A DNA stretch of 64,000 nt, from the NCBI GenBank assembly GCA_933228675.1, contig OW121741.1:24028724-24092723 (forward strand), read 5' to 3'. A model generated the notes under the pieces. The model searched no databases. It saw only the letters and a program-made list of their open reading frames with translations, and was not told the origin of the DNA. This DNA comes from Stomorhina lunata. Lineage: Eukaryota > Arthropoda > Insecta > Diptera > Rhiniidae. Below, piece after piece: positions 35,359 to 47,694 of this stretch (its first letter is position 1; the number at the start of each line of letters is the position of its first letter). A program made the translations under genes and the position numbers.

Positions 35359-36588
35359 AAGGTGGCGCAAAAGTAATCCTCCTATCAGAAAATGCTATAA
35401 ATTTTGCGATTGGCCCCTAATGTCAATTCTGTTTTGACATTTGTATAGTAAACACTTGCGAAATACACGTTAATAAACAATGTTACGCTACACTGCTCCA
35501 GAACGCTGAATATTGGTGACTATTTATTTGACCAATAATCGGTCGGTGACTTTGGTACATCGTGAATTTCGTCGCAGATTGCTCGCCTCGAAGAGACTGG
35601 CATAACACGAGATGCTGCCAGGCGTGGCAGACCCCGGAGTATCCTTCTGCAGAGAATATTGCTGTTGTAGCCGAGGATGTCATGGAAGCGCCGTCGAGAT
35701 CGACCAGACGACGTGCCACACAAATGGGTATCAGTCGAGGTCTTTACAGCGAATTTTGGTATATGATTTGAAGATGTTTCCGTACAAAGTCCAGTCGGTG
35801 CATCAGCTGTTAGCTGCTGATCGCCAATCGGGTCTAACATACGCTCAAGCCATCCTTAATCACCAACAAGAGGAAGATGATTTTTAATCAAAAATAATCA
35901 TGAGTGATGAGGCCCATTTGCATCTTAGTGGGTACGTAAATAAGCAAAATTTATGCTTCTGGGGCACTGAAAATCCGGGTGTAACCCACGAAGAGCCATT
36001 ACACCCGCTCAAAGTCACTGCTGCTGCTTTCGCTGAAGGAGTCATCGGACCTTTTTTCTTCTCTTCGGTTACTGTGAATGGTGAGCGCTACAGAGCAATG
36101 ATTAAGGAGTTTTTTTTGCCTCAACTTGATGAACTGGGATTGGAAAACATGTAGTTCCAACAGGACGGTGCAACTGAACACACTGCACGTGCCACAACCG
36201 ATATGCGCCTAATCTCCCGTTTTGGCGATTTGCACTGGCCAGCAAGATCGCCTGATTTAACCGCTGCAGACTTCTTTTTGAGGGGCTTTTTGAAGTCGCG
36301 GGTTTATGTCAACAAGCCTCAGACTTTAGCAGCTCTTAAAGATAATATCCGTCAAGAATGTGAGGACCTATCGCCGGAAGTTTTGGCCAAAGTGATGAAA
36401 AATGCCATAAAAAGGGCTCAAACGGCAATCAACTGTCGCGGCGGCCATTTACATGACATCATATTCTCGACTTGATGTAAAAAAAATTAAAAGACCAAAT
36501 AAAAATAATCCACAAGAAGAATCAAAGACTTTCATTTTTTTTTAAATTACAGCCAAAAAACATCGCAAGGTTATTTTTGCGCCACCTT
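35359..36588 (+). mobile_element. 1.23-kb mariner-superfamily element (non-functional)
   Basis: Ends AAGGTGGCGCAAAA and, inverted, AAGGTGGCGCAAAA. The inner termini are AAGTAATCC and AATAACC. TA lies next to each end. It splits family-1 copy F, and about 37 bp of the host repeat are gone at the junction. The size fits a complete Tc1/mariner element; the transposase inside is broken. Confidence 0.9.
35480..36475 (+). pseudogene. Mariner-superfamily transposase, several breaks
   Basis: The start MLRYTAPER (stop at once after) and REFRRRL correspond to the N-terminal helix-turn-helix. ITRDAA and RRATQMGISR and LYDLKMFPYKVQSVHQLL-like parts are found in three different frames. From 35900 one frame reads MSDEAHLHLSG (first catalytic Asp, 35906), GERYRAMIKEFFLPQLDELG, then a TAG at 36152 in the position of Trp. 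It then reads FQQDGATEHTARA (second Asp, 36164), HWPARSPDLTAADFFL (third Asp, 36269), to GGHLHDIIFST and TGA. Spacing between the last two Asp is 34 residues here. The segment after HTAR looks shorter than I expect for the rosa-like DD41D group, so a 7-residue deletion is possible. Confidence 0.85.
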
Positions 36589-36695
36589 GTAGCAAATATT
36601 TGTCTTTATACTGGAAAAAGAACACCTTTGACCTTAGTGGTGAAGGGTATCGTATGGTCGGTCTTGACTGACTACAGCACTTTCTTACTTGTTTG
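36589..36695 (+). mobile_element. Family-1 dipteran repeat, right part (copy F)
   Basis: Continues copy F after the insertion: AGCAAATATTTGTC, GGTGAAGGGTATCGTATGG, a 3' hairpin weakened by GACTGACT, and CTTTCTTACTTGTTT. Confidence 0.88.
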
Positions 36696-37574
36696 GTATG
36701 AGAATATGAATTTTGTTATAATTTATGGCTTCTGTTTAGTTCTAAATATTTTGGAATGTGGTAATAAAAAGTTGTAATAAATTTAATATTTGTTTTGGCT
36801 TTAAGTCAATTATTAGAAGCTAGAAAGCTCCTAAATCCTGTTGATTTTTTTGCGAACCAGTTCCAGTCTAGTAATCCAGTGAATACTTTGTATTAATCAT
36901 AACATCTACATAACACAAACAATTTTTTAGTGTCTAACAAGTATATCATGGAGCTTTTCAAGCTTTTATAACTTAGGAATATTATAATTTCATTCTTTAA
37001 ATTTCCAAGCAATAGTAACACAACTTACCCGTATTTGAATACTATCTTGGTTTTAGCTAACAATATTTAGCTAATATGTAGAACAATTTTATACTTTTTC
37101 ATCTAAAAACTAGTGAAAATCTAAGATTTTTCATTATAATTTCATAAAGCCTTTTCAATTATGATATACTCCAAAATCAATAAACGCGCACAACTAGATT
37201 TACTTGGACATGACAAGCGATCTTAAACTCTGCTTTTCAACAGGCAACGAACGTAATATCTTAAGGAAACTGTAAGGAAAAGTTCACCGACACAATCTTG
37301 ATTTTTCGACAAAGATTGTGAACTTTTTTTCAAAAGAAGCTCTTAACAACAAAAATGTATATGCGATAGTTGTAGCAACGTATGATGCCATCCTCTCAAT
37401 AAAACAATAGTGTATATGCTTATACACCATTATTTTTTACTCAACTAGAATCTACTTGACTGTTTCTATATGTGGTCAAAATTTGGTGAAATTCTACTTC
37501 TACAATGTGGGACAAAAGATCAATTGAAATAATAGCTTAGAATTTCGTGTTTGAAATTTTTCATTAATAACTGA
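36696..37574. other. Unassigned A/T-rich sequence
   Basis: Nothing coding. GTGTATATGCTTATACAC near 37409 is a small palindrome. Confidence 0.5.
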
Positions 37575-39150
37575 GTTCTCAGGGCGTTGTTTTGTCACCC
37601 CTGTAATGGAACCCTGCTTTTAAGAAATTGCTCAAAGAACTGGGCTCTATGAGCATTGCGTTGCTTTTGCAGTTTCGGATAAATACCTAAACAGTTTAGC
37701 GACTGGAAATCGCTCTCGTCACATTTACTAATTGGAGCGTTTCCAATGGCTTGGGGGTTAATCCCGCCAAAACGGAACTTGTGTTATTCACAGGAAAATA
37801 TAAGATTCCTCAGTTCAATTTCCCGAAGTTAGAGGGGTCTGAACTGGTGATCACTGATCACGCCAAATATTTGGGGGCCATTCTGGACTCTAAGATGTCC
37901 TAAAGCCTAACCACCCAATCTAGGGCGTATCAAGCAGCCATTGCACTCTATTCATGTAGAAGAGACTAAGGCAATACATGGGGCCCTGCTCCTGCCAATA
38001 CTGCCTGGTTTTTGAGATGATTGCAAAACCTATACTCATGTACGGTGCTCTTTTTTGGTGGCTTGCTCTATGTAAGGCTAATCAGCGAGGATCACTTGTA
38101 TAAATACTCAGATCCTCTGTCTGTCCCGATCTAGTAATCATGGTGCCATTACGTTTAAAGACACAATTAACTATGCTAAACTGGCTTTCGACTGAGGTAA
38201 CACTCAAAACATAGCCCTTAGCATTACTAGGGAATGCTCGCCTTTAACTATAGGTTATAGGTCCACCATTTTGAAAAAACTCATAACTATACCCAAAAAT
38301 ACCTATTGCAAAAATAACTACTGCATTCCCACACCACTCTTTGACAGCTCCTTCAATGTAGATATCTCTGGAGCCCAAATCGACTCTAGAGTTGATTTCC
38401 TCGAGATATACATGGATGGATCCAAATCGAAAAATGGTGTTGATGGGGTCTTTTTCATCCCACTGTTAGGGACGAAAATCTATTTCAAATTCTGTAGTAT
38501 TCTACAGGTCATCTGTAGGTCGAGCATATAACTAAGATATCACCAAATATACCACAGAAAAGTTCGTTTTTTTACGGACAGTCTTGTCGAAATTCATTCT
38601 TTATCTTCGCTCTTTACAACTCGGGAAAGTCGGCATCCCTACGTGAGATGGCGAGACATTTCAATATTGAAGTGCCTCGGATATGTGGCCGCAACAATGT
38701 ACCAGGCAACACTAGCGAATAAGCTAGCAAAGCTTGGTGCTCTCCTCAGTCAGGAGGATATTGACCAATACATAGGTATACTGCAATCGGCGCAGGTCCG
38801 CGCAGACCAACTGGTCCACAGGAACAACATTTTCAGTCTGAAGACTAACATGGCCAACTTACGACAGTTAGCGTTCCACAGTCTTGGTCTCCCTACCGCG
38901 CCATAGACTACGCATTTTAATATCAATCCTCAGAGAGCACTACATAATAGGATTACATGCTAGAAGACTTGATCTTCAAGGCAATGACTACTGTAGAAGT
39001 TGTCATAACGTCGAGGATGAAGAGACTGTCACTCATCTCCTCTGTCGCTGCCCAGCCCTTGCTGATCTTAAAACTCTTAGAACATTTGGGCTATCTGTTT
39101 CTGCACGATTTATCTTAGGTCTCGAATTTCAACACTCGTAAGGCTCCATT
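37575..39150 (+). pseudogene. LINE ORF2 3' half: RT end, RNase H, Cys/His tail
   Basis: Read in several frames. RT motif B remnants at 37578-37640. SVSNGLGVNPAKTELVLFTG, then ITDHAKYLGAILDSKMS (RT motif E and thumb) at 37735-37905. FLEIYMDGSKSKNGVDGVF (RNase H, first Asp in DGS) at about 38395-38450. An H-domain remnant follows through 38860. CRSCHNVEDEETVTHLLCRC at 38985-39050 is the C-terminal C-x2-C...H...C motif. RNase H after RT points to the I/LOA/R1 group and away from jockey. Multiple stops and shifts; no catalytic YADD seen. Confidence 0.85.
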
Positions 39151-39357
39151 CATTGTTGGATCTCGTTGGCTTGATACTTTTTGGTAGTAAGGAATATGTA
39201 TATTCTTTTTTCTCCTCTTCAGGTGATACAAAGGGAGTACTTCCTAAGATCCAAGTCACGCGGACTCTATAGTCAGCCACCTGCTTAACGCAACCTAACT
39301 GTATATGTAAAGCTTACAGTGTTTTAGTAAGTTGTTTCTCTGAATATAATTTCAAAG

Positions 39358-39390
39358 AAAAATAGTGTATAAAAAGTATACACTATTTTT
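39358..39390. repeat. Perfect 14-bp hairpin
   Basis: AAAAATAGTGTATA and its exact inverse, with a 5-base loop. It lies 200 bp after the LINE relic. The stem ends in T5, but it is not an expected terminator in this genome. Confidence 0.8.
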
Positions 39391-39625
39391 GTTAGTCACT
39401 ATTGTTATTATTTCATAACAAAATAAAATCGAAAAATTACGTATATTGATATACATATAGTTCCTACACAACTTTCCAATTGGAACAAGGGGTGATTCTC
39501 TCAGACAATAAACTGCATCCGATTCTATTTTTAGATTCATTGGAAGGGACTCTGACTCTGGCATTAGTTAGAGAAGTTTTACATAGCCTAATACTTAATA
39601 ACCAGTGGCCAACTGAGTTATGAGT

Positions 39626-39702
39626 GAGTCTGGCCGGGGATAGAACTTGGGACCTCTGGTATGCTAGGCGGATGACTAACGTGCTACACCACTTCGGTTC
39701 AC
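39626..39702 (-). ncRNA. Weak tRNA-like sequence
   Basis: On the minus strand GTAGCACGTTAGTC (A-box-like), CGCCTAGCATACC (anticodon-loop-like, again CTAGCA) and AAGTTCTATCCCC (B-box-like) are in tRNA order and spacing. Stem pairing is poor. Probably a SINE head. Confidence 0.45.
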
Positions 39703-41577
39703 AATTGTATTATGATGTTCATACATTCACATACTAAAACAAATAAAATAGGCTAAGCGATATCATGACACTTTGAGTCCCACTTTTTTTTGCAATTTGA
39801 GCACTTATACACTATTTTTTAATGAAGGCAAGAAAAACTGAGAATTTATGAATCTTCTAAGAGCCTTTGTTGTCTCAGATCTCTAAATAAAATAGCACAT
39901 TAGCCCAGTTACTGACTTATGTTGGTGGCTGACTATAGGTACATAAGTACTGTGAAGCAAAAGAGCTAACAAAAATTTGGATGCTTGGAAGGTAATGTAA
40001 AATGAATGGTGGGATGCTGCTCGATAATTTGCTATTTACAGACTATGATGTCTCCGTTTGGATAAAATATAGTCGTACAGGTTCCTATCACTTTCAAGAC
40101 CCTATATATTTTTCTTTCCATCCGCTATGACACGATCTTAAACAACTTAACATAAATTTTACTATTTTAGATAAATGTACACGTTTGCCCAAAGCAGAAT
40201 TTTAAACCCTTCATTTATTGCCCTAAGCCAGTAATAAATTTAGATTCTTTATTATTTCATAGACAACTAATTCTTGCCTTCTCCACAAACAAAAATTTAT
40301 TTCCATTTCACTCAATAAAATATTAAACCCAAACAAAATCATTTACAAAGTTTATCCTCAAGGCAAAGATTTAAATCTAAGCAAACACATCAGAAAAATT
40401 TTAATTTATATACCCTTGATGATTGTCAGACATCTTAAAAATTTATTAACATCCTTTTCTGTGTACATTTTCGATTGCTCAGTTTATTTAACTAAATTAC
40501 AACAAGTCTCTGCTAAATATTTACAATATGAATAATTAATGTGGTTAAGTTTTTTGTTGGCTAAAAAAAATGTAGGTACTTTATTTAACTTAACCACAAA
40601 TATGGCTAAAACACAAAAACAAACCAGCAACAAACAAGAAAATGAGCAACATAAAATGTTGCAAGTATGTTTATTAGATTTTTAAACAAACTAATATGTT
40701 ACATATTTCCCAAACGTAGTGAAATATCAATTAACTTAACCTCAATTGTAAAATACACATGTAACTAAAAATTTTATAAAATTTAAACAAACTGTTGCAG
40801 ATAAAAAAAGGGGCAAAAACGAGCAGCAGCAGCATCACCACAATAGGGAGGATGTCTAAAGGCACAGTGGGGAATAAACAAACAAACAAAATAACTAACT
40901 AACTAACTAATACTAACACTCACACTTAGGCTACGAATAAATTTTATTACCATATACCAAATTATCAGCTTCATCTAATGAACAATCCGGATTGTTTTGA
41001 AAACTCTTAGATCGCCAGACATCTAAATATAATACTTAGCTATTTATCAAAAGGAGCTTTCAAATCTTTCACCGGGTACATTTTTCATCCCACTGTGGGC
41101 ACTTATATTTCCATTAAAAGCTGTGTTTTGTTTGACTCGCAGAGAGGGTATTTGTTTAAATGAAAAACCCCAAAGTACAAACATGCTAACACACACACAT
41201 TCAACCGACACCCGAGTCGAAACCACAAAATGAAGTGGCAACACAACACTTTTGAACCCATGTTAATATGTATTACAACAACGACAGAAATTAAATAAAT
41301 AAATAAGTTTTAAATTCAAAACACAGAGAACTCATAATATTTAAACTCTCTTAGATTCTAACGTTTAACCCGAAACAGACAAGACACACATAAAATCATA
41401 GAAATATATAAATACTTACATACATATAAAGCCAAAAAAAGATAGACAAATTTAAGGACGGACATTAAAACATAATTATGGACAAAAGGTCATTCATAGG
41501 AGTATAAAGTGGGTATGACCTCCTGAAATACAACATCTTAGTCAAGAAGCCAAAATAAAAAGCATATTTTTTATATT
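39703..41577. other. Unassigned; (AACT)n and (AAAC)n microsatellites
   Basis: CAAACAAACAAA then CTAACTAACTAACTAA at about 40876-40912. No gene recognised. Confidence 0.5.
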
Positions 41578-42615
41578 AAAACAAGTAAGAAAGCGCTATA
41601 GTCGGTCAAGCTCGACCATACGATAACCTTCACCACTAAGGTCAAAGGTGTTATTTTTCCTGTATAAAGACTAAATTTTGCCATCATACAAACATTTTCT
41701 CAAAACTTACATATTTAAGCTGTTTCCGTCATTTGGACTTATATCAGAGCTAGGGTCAAATGTGGACCGATTATCTCGAAATTTGACAAATTGATTACAC
41801 TTGTTAGAAAAATTATGTATGCAAAAATTAAACTCAAAATTTTCAATATCTTTAGATTTACGAGCGTTTTAGTAATTTTTTTTGTCTCATTTATTGCGTT
41901 TTTAAAGAAGAGTTTGTATGGGAGCTATGGTCAAATGTGGAGCTATTTCAACGAAATTTGGTACAGTGATTTTTGTCTACATAGGCAGTATTAGTTTTAA
42001 ATTTCATGAAAAAATATTGATATTTGTGGTCAATATGTCAATTCCGGGAAATGGGACCTATGAGAGGTACCATAAATAATGGACTGATTTTGACCAATTT
42101 CAATAGCCATGGTCCCATTATCAAAAAAAATGATCTGTACCAAATTTCATCAAATTATCTTTAGAATTGCGACCTGTAGTTTGATTACAAGGTTTACATG
42201 GGGGTCCAGCCAGCCAAGCAGCCGTCCAGCCAGCCAGACGGACGGACGGACGGACAATTCCGGAAAATGGGACCTATGAGAGGTACTATAAATAATGGAC
42301 TGATTTTGACCAATTTCAATAGCCATGGTCCCATTATCAAAAAAATGATCTGTACCAAATTTCATCAAATTATCTTTAGAATTGCGACCTGTAGTTTGAT
42401 TACAAGGTTTACATGGGGGTACAGCCAGCCAAGCAGCCGTCCAGCCAGCCAGCCAGCCAGACGGACGGACGAACATCGCTAAATCGACTCAGAAGGTGAT
42501 TCTAAGCCTATTGGTATACTAAAAGGTGGGTCTAAGACAAATATTTCTATGCGTTACATACATCAGCACAAACTTATAATACCCTTTCCACCTATGGTGG
42601 TGAAGGGTATAAAAA
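41578..42615 (-). mobile_element. Family-1 dipteran repeat with internal duplication (copy G)
   Basis: Complete element on the minus strand from AAAACAAGTAAGAAAGCG to TATAAAAA. It is about 200 bp longer than other full copies because 42039-42254 is repeated at 42255-42470. Ends and hairpins are as in copy E. Confidence 0.9.
42039..42470 (-). repeat. 216-bp tandem duplication within copy G
   Basis: Both units run from CAATTCCGG(G/A) to the CCAGC/GGAC microsatellite, with very few differences. The joint lies in (GGAC)n, directly followed by AATTCC. Recent slippage or unequal exchange at the microsatellite is likely. Confidence 0.92.
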
Positions 42616-42784
42616 CCCATATGGAGATACAACGTCCCTAAAGATCGTACACACATATAGATGTTTGCTTTGCTAACGTTTTATATCAAATATCCTTATT
42701 ATCGTTTTAAAATGTTTATACGAATTTAAGTTTTGAATGGAAAATGTCTTCGACTGGGACTTACAGTCCTTGTAACCTCAACAA

Positions 42785-43085
42785 CATAGTTGAAGATGCG
42801 GTAAACAACCCTTATGAGATTCTAATTCGTAGCTGATTTGAGAGGGAGTCATTGGAGCCATTTCAACTTATTTGATCCGAGGGTCTAAGATAATTGTGCT
42901 TGCTAAAGTACGAAACTGCAGCGTCTGTTTAACATGTCAGTTGCAGCTGCAAGCGGGCTTCTGTCTCGGATCGAGCGGCTCGCTATACAAACGTCGCTTG
43001 TGTCTTTGGACTCGACTTAGCTCTCACGATGTTCCAAACATGGAAAGAAACAACATTATAGAATATACTACTCCAAGGGCACAAA
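42785..43085 (+). repeat. Unknown dispersed repeat, copy 2
   Basis: Partner of 29960-30215. It has higher GC than its surroundings. A 73-codon frame (42872-43093) shows no domain and is not kept in the other copy. Confidence 0.6.
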
Positions 43086-43854
43086 GATTTTGAATGAAAC
43101 TAATTCTATTCGAAGATATCGGACTATATAGGCATGAAGGAAAAAGTTTTAAGTTTGCAATATGAAAATTGCGCACGTTATACGAAACTGGAACATACTA
43201 AGGGCGTGGGGGCGAGAGGTTGTATTATTGTTTCGTGATTACCAAATAATAACAGACATTTTTTTGGCTTGAAATCGCTATGCAGCGATTTCAGCCTTCA
43301 ACTGCTCTAATAATGTACAGCCCATGAAGAGTATGCTATGACCTTTCCAGTCCATGGAGCATCTCTTGTCGGTTTCGGAGCACTCATGCCAACTATAGTC
43401 CATTTCCGGGCACACATTCTGTTCTCTGATATAATAGTCTCATAAGCAGTTACCAATCGATGCCCAATTATGCGTCAGCAAGTCCAAGCACTCTTTCGAA
43501 TTGCGTAAAGGGAGTAAGAGGAGTAATCATGCGCTACACCCAACTGCAGGATAACTTTCTCATATGCAGAATATTGCTTAAAATATGGCGTGTGAGCTCA
43601 GTGAGATTCTCAGTGAGATTAATACTGATCGCACACGCTATACCTTCATGGTATCTCCTAGCTCGCACATCTTCACTTTATGATCAGTCAACACTATTTC
43701 ATGCATTTTTTTTAAATTGTCCTCTATATATGAAAGTCCTTCCATGATACAAAAAAAACCATATAACGCATTCCCATTTTAAAAACATGTTTCTTCTGGT
43801 CATCTACGTCACACAATAATAAAGAGTTGGCACAACCTCCAAATATCCATTTGG
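43086..43854. other. Unassigned, slightly GC-richer sequence
   Basis: A 95-codon frame at 43460-43747 has no recognisable domain. Higher GC suggests old coding or transposon origin, but I cannot name it. Confidence 0.4.
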
Positions 43855-44600
43855 AGGATGGCTAAAATCCTCTACTGCAAAAATTTGGAGACTAAAGCCT
43901 GGCTGAAAGCTCCAATACGGAAGCTCAATAACATATGGGAGGGCGAAATCAGTATTGGAGTTAGCAGCGTTGTAACCAGCCCTGCTGTTAAGAGAATTTA
44001 AAATCCACCTCTGGCAAGTAATGGAGCTAAAACTGCTTCAGATTAATCTCCACAACTGTATCGAGGCTACATCAAACTTAATTCTCTATATTTACAGGCA
44101 TAATGTGCATATGGTTTTAAAATAAGAACCCTGGATCACATTTAGCGGGATAAATGGACTTAAAATAAAAGAATACAAAAATAAGAGCTCGTATTTTAGC
44201 AAAAAAGATCTTAAATGTTTTCTTTTAAATCAATTTACGAACAGGGATCAGATAGTGGAAGAATTGCAAAGTAAAAGTAGGAAAGTGATATTCTCCTTCT
44301 CTTATAATACTCACGACGATGACTCTGAACCCCTTCCTGACACAACCAGAAATTTTACAAGATATTCCAAATAAACAAACACTGACCTAATCATAGGCTG
44401 TGATGCTAATGATCACTATACTTTGTGTCTACTCATTGAAAAGAAAGGTAACGAACCCACCTTTGAAACAAGGCCACGAAAAGAAGTGTTAGACTTAATA
44501 CTAAAGATACAAACTAATAATCTTATGACAACGGCCTAGAAGGTATTCAAAGAAGCCACTTTCTGTGAAGATGTTTACCCCGGACTCAGCTCCATTTAAC
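43855..44600 (+). pseudogene. LINE relic: end of ORF1 and AP-like endonuclease
   Basis: NLETKAWLKAPIRKLNNIWE looks like an ORF1 C-terminus. From 44032, LLQINLHNCIEATSNLILYI and EPWIT give the first endonuclease motifs (QEPW type; here a stop replaces the residues just before EPW). Then FLLNQFTNRDQIV and FSYNTHDDDSEPLPDTTR follow. LIIGCDANDHYT (44390-44425) is the catalytic GDxNA-like motif, and KKGNEPTFETRPRKEVLDLI the following segment. Frames shift and several stops are present. The enzyme nicks target DNA for element insertion. Confidence 0.82.
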
Positions 44601-44619
44601 TAAAGCACCTGGTTGACCG

Positions 44620-45215
44620 AGCTTTGCTCGGAGCTTTATGATAAGCATTTTGTGCAAATATTCAGTTAATTTCAAATTATTTTATTTATTTTTTCCGATC
44701 AACACATAATTTGCATAGTTTACAGATTAACTCATTTTGAAAAATTTTGGAAATTGGTCATACCAACAGAAACCTCCGTCGACTCATGCGCAACAACTTT
44801 GCTAAATATTATAGCCTGATCAAATGCACAGTTTACGATCTATTTCATTTTGAGTAATTTTCAGTGGCGCCACCTGAAGAAACCTTCGTCTGCTTATGCG
44901 TAACAACTTTTCTAATGATTATAACATGATCAAATGCACAGTTTACGATTTAATTCATTTTGAGTAATTTTCAGTGGCGCCACCCGTCGGAAATTATTCA
45001 CACCAACTAAAAAACCTTTGCCGGCTCATGCGCTACAACTTTGCTAAAGACCATAGCATGATCAAATGTATAGTTTACGATTTAATTAATTTTTAGTCAT
45101 TTTCAGTGGCGCCACCTAACGGAAATTAGTCTTACCAACTTAAAAACCTTCGCCGGCTTATCCGCATTATGCTAAAGAGCATAATATGACCAAATTCATA
45201 GTTTACTATTCTATA
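44620..45215 (+). repeat. Minisatellite, about 110-133 bp unit, 4-5 copies
   Basis: CAGTTTACGAT-like words at about 44718, 44829, 44938, 45071 and 45199, with CAGTGGCGCCACC, CTCATGCG and ACAACTTTGCTAA in each unit. One unit lacks about 23 bp. It is preceded by the hairpin CCGAGCTTTGCTCGG (44618-44632). It lies between LINE endonuclease and LINE C-terminal pieces. Confidence 0.85.
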
Positions 45216-45734
45216 AAGAACATACATACAAACATTCATTTGTTTAAAAGTTATAACATTACTCATTTTCCCCTTTTTATCCACTACTTTCAGAAAGTTC
45301 CATATGTTTATTTGGTACTTCTTTGATACCAATTGAATTCGGTATATTTTATTAAAACGCAGTTAACATAATTCCTATTCATATTACTTTTGAGATGTTA
45401 AGTTATCATTTTATCCCTTTTTTACCCATGTTGGCCCCAAAATCAAAAAAGTACCAAGTACGTGTTCAATATTTCTTTCACATCTAATGACTGCAGTATA
45501 AAGTTCCTTTCTATATTATTTGGTTTAAAATACAAGGGTGGGTTAAAAAAGTACCAAAAAAACTATTTTCACCCTTTTTGACTCCCTATCGGACATAGAT
45601 AAGATATAAGAAATAAATTTAATATGGATCAGACGCGTTATGAAACAACTCAGCTCGTTGGGATCAAACAAAAAAAGCTATAGCGGACAAGAGATATAAA
45701 CACTCAGAAAAAGTTGTTAAAAATGGATAAAAAC

Positions 45735-46060
45735 TAACTAAGGATGTACGTAGGTATCATTACTGGACATAATAACCTGAGGTATTTAAAAAAATCCGTT
45801 TAAGAAATGATGATATTTGTGAGTGGTGAAATGAGGAAGAAGAGGATATATTCCACTTTCTTTGCCATCGTTTTAAATGCCTTGATTCTTACTTCTTTGA
45901 GAGTCTCGAAAAACATAAAGCTTTTGAAACTGCATGAGAAACGACCAACTTAATAAAGTGAACTGGGCCAATTTTTGTACCTTACTTGAGCTAGAAGCTG
46001 GAAATGCTTCTTGGTCTGGCGCTTAATCTCACTATTTCCTGTGAGGTCCTAGTATGTAAT
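45735..46060 (+). pseudogene. LINE C-terminal Cys/His motif fragment
   Basis: RLRNDDICEW, stop, NEEEEDIFHFLCHRF gives C-x2-(stop)...H...C like the tail at 38985. Same strand as 43855-44600, so the two may be ends of one deleted element. Confidence 0.6.
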
Positions 46061-46665
46061 CTGATCTACGTCATACCATTGAAAAAATGTAAATATAAAC
46101 ACACGAACACATGTAAATGATATGGCAATTTTATAGGTGTGACGCCACAAATCGTATGAAAATATAACGGACATTCGTAATGCGTTATCTTGTTTTCTTT
46201 GTATCATGATTTCTTTTCGTATCCATGTCTCCTGTCATTATCCTTCATATATCCTTTCCTATTTCCGTTGAAAAGTCAATTTAGATGCTACCGATAAGAC
46301 TAAAATGCTTTCAAGCTGTATCCTCGCTTTGTTTGTTGGGTTGCAAGTGTATTATTCAAAGCTAATTTCAAAGTTACCACGTTTCCCTGCAGCACTTCTT
46401 CTTTGGTATTGTGAAACTTCCGTTTGCTTATATCTATCAAATTTAGATATCACATCGTGTTCAGCAACAGTAGCAGTTGACAGAAGAACATCGGTCACAT
46501 GATGTATTCTTTTTTTCAACAGATGTACCCTCTTTCGGACACTTGCATAGATTTCTATCACTATTAGAACCCAATGAATTTTACTTTTTCCATTATGGTG
46601 GATAATTATATTTTTAAGAAGGTTTACAAATCTAGTTTGAAACTTCATTATAATATAACTCAGTA
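46061..46665. other. Unassigned sequence
   Basis: A 98-codon minus-strand frame (46352-46648) has ordinary composition but no domain I recognise; start and end are not supported by any signal. Confidence 0.4.
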
Positions 46666-47405
46666 AAAGGAAGTAAGAAAGTGCAATAGTCGGTCAAGCC
46701 CGACCAAACGATACCCTTCACCACTAAGGTCAAAGTTCTTTTTCCTGTATAAAGACAAATATTTGCTAAATTTTGCCATCATACAAACATTTTCTCAAAA
46801 CTTATATATTTAAGCTATTTCCGTCATTTAGACTTATATGAGAGCAAAGGTCATATGTGGACGAATTATCTCGAAATTTGACAAATCGATTACAGTTTTT
46901 ACAAGAATTATGTACGCAAAAAAAATAAACTCAAAATTCTTATTATTTTAAGATTTACGAGCGTTTTAATGATTTTTGTCTCATTTAGAGCGTTTTGACA
47001 GAAGAGTTTGTGTGGGAGCTATGGTCAAATGTGGACCGATTTCAACAGTGATTTCGGTTTACATATGCAGTATTGTTTTAAATTTCATGAAAAAATATTG
47101 ATATTTGCGGCTAAAATATCAATTCCGGGAAGTGGGACCTATGGGAGGTACTATGAATAATAGACCGATTTTGACGAATTTAAATATCAACCTGTGTTTT
47201 GATTACATAGTTTACATGGGGGTCCAGCTAACCAGCTGTCCAGCCAGACGGGCGGACGGACTGAGATCACTAAATCGACTCAGAAAGTGATTCCATGACT
47301 ATTGGTATACTAAAAGGTGGGTCTAAGACAAATATTTCTATGCGTTACATATATCAGTACCAACTTCCTTCTATGGTGATGAAACTTTCCTTCTATGGTG
47401 AAGGA
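46666..47405 (-). mobile_element. Family-1 dipteran repeat, 5' end decayed (copy H)
   Basis: Minus strand. The 3' tail AAGTAAGAAAGTGCAATAG, the hairpin GGTCAAGCCCGACC and the CCAGC/GGAC block (about 47222-47260, short) are present. The 5' hairpin is replaced by a scrambled CTTCCTTCTATGGTGA stretch that is partly duplicated. Confidence 0.85.
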
Positions 47406-47694
47406 AATTTGACTTCCCGGCAAATTGTTTCTTCTTTTAAAGCAGTTTCGCATTTTAAACTAACTTTAAGTGTAAAAAATATTGCTACTATGGACAATGT
47501 TGCTTACAAGCAACATTGTGTTAATAAAATTCCTGACATAACAATAAGAACTATTTTTAACAACTTTATTTCATTTCCTTAACTTTCTTGTAAAAAATCC
47601 TCTCTTTTTTTCGTTTATATTTGAATTTTTATAGAATAAACTTTTACAGATTTTTCTACACACGTTTTTACTTCAACTCGACTACTATGTAATA
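47406..47694. other. Unassigned spacer
   Basis: Short. GCTTACAAGCAACATTG at about 47500 is a small inverted repeat, seen again near 48715. Nothing else. Confidence 0.45.
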
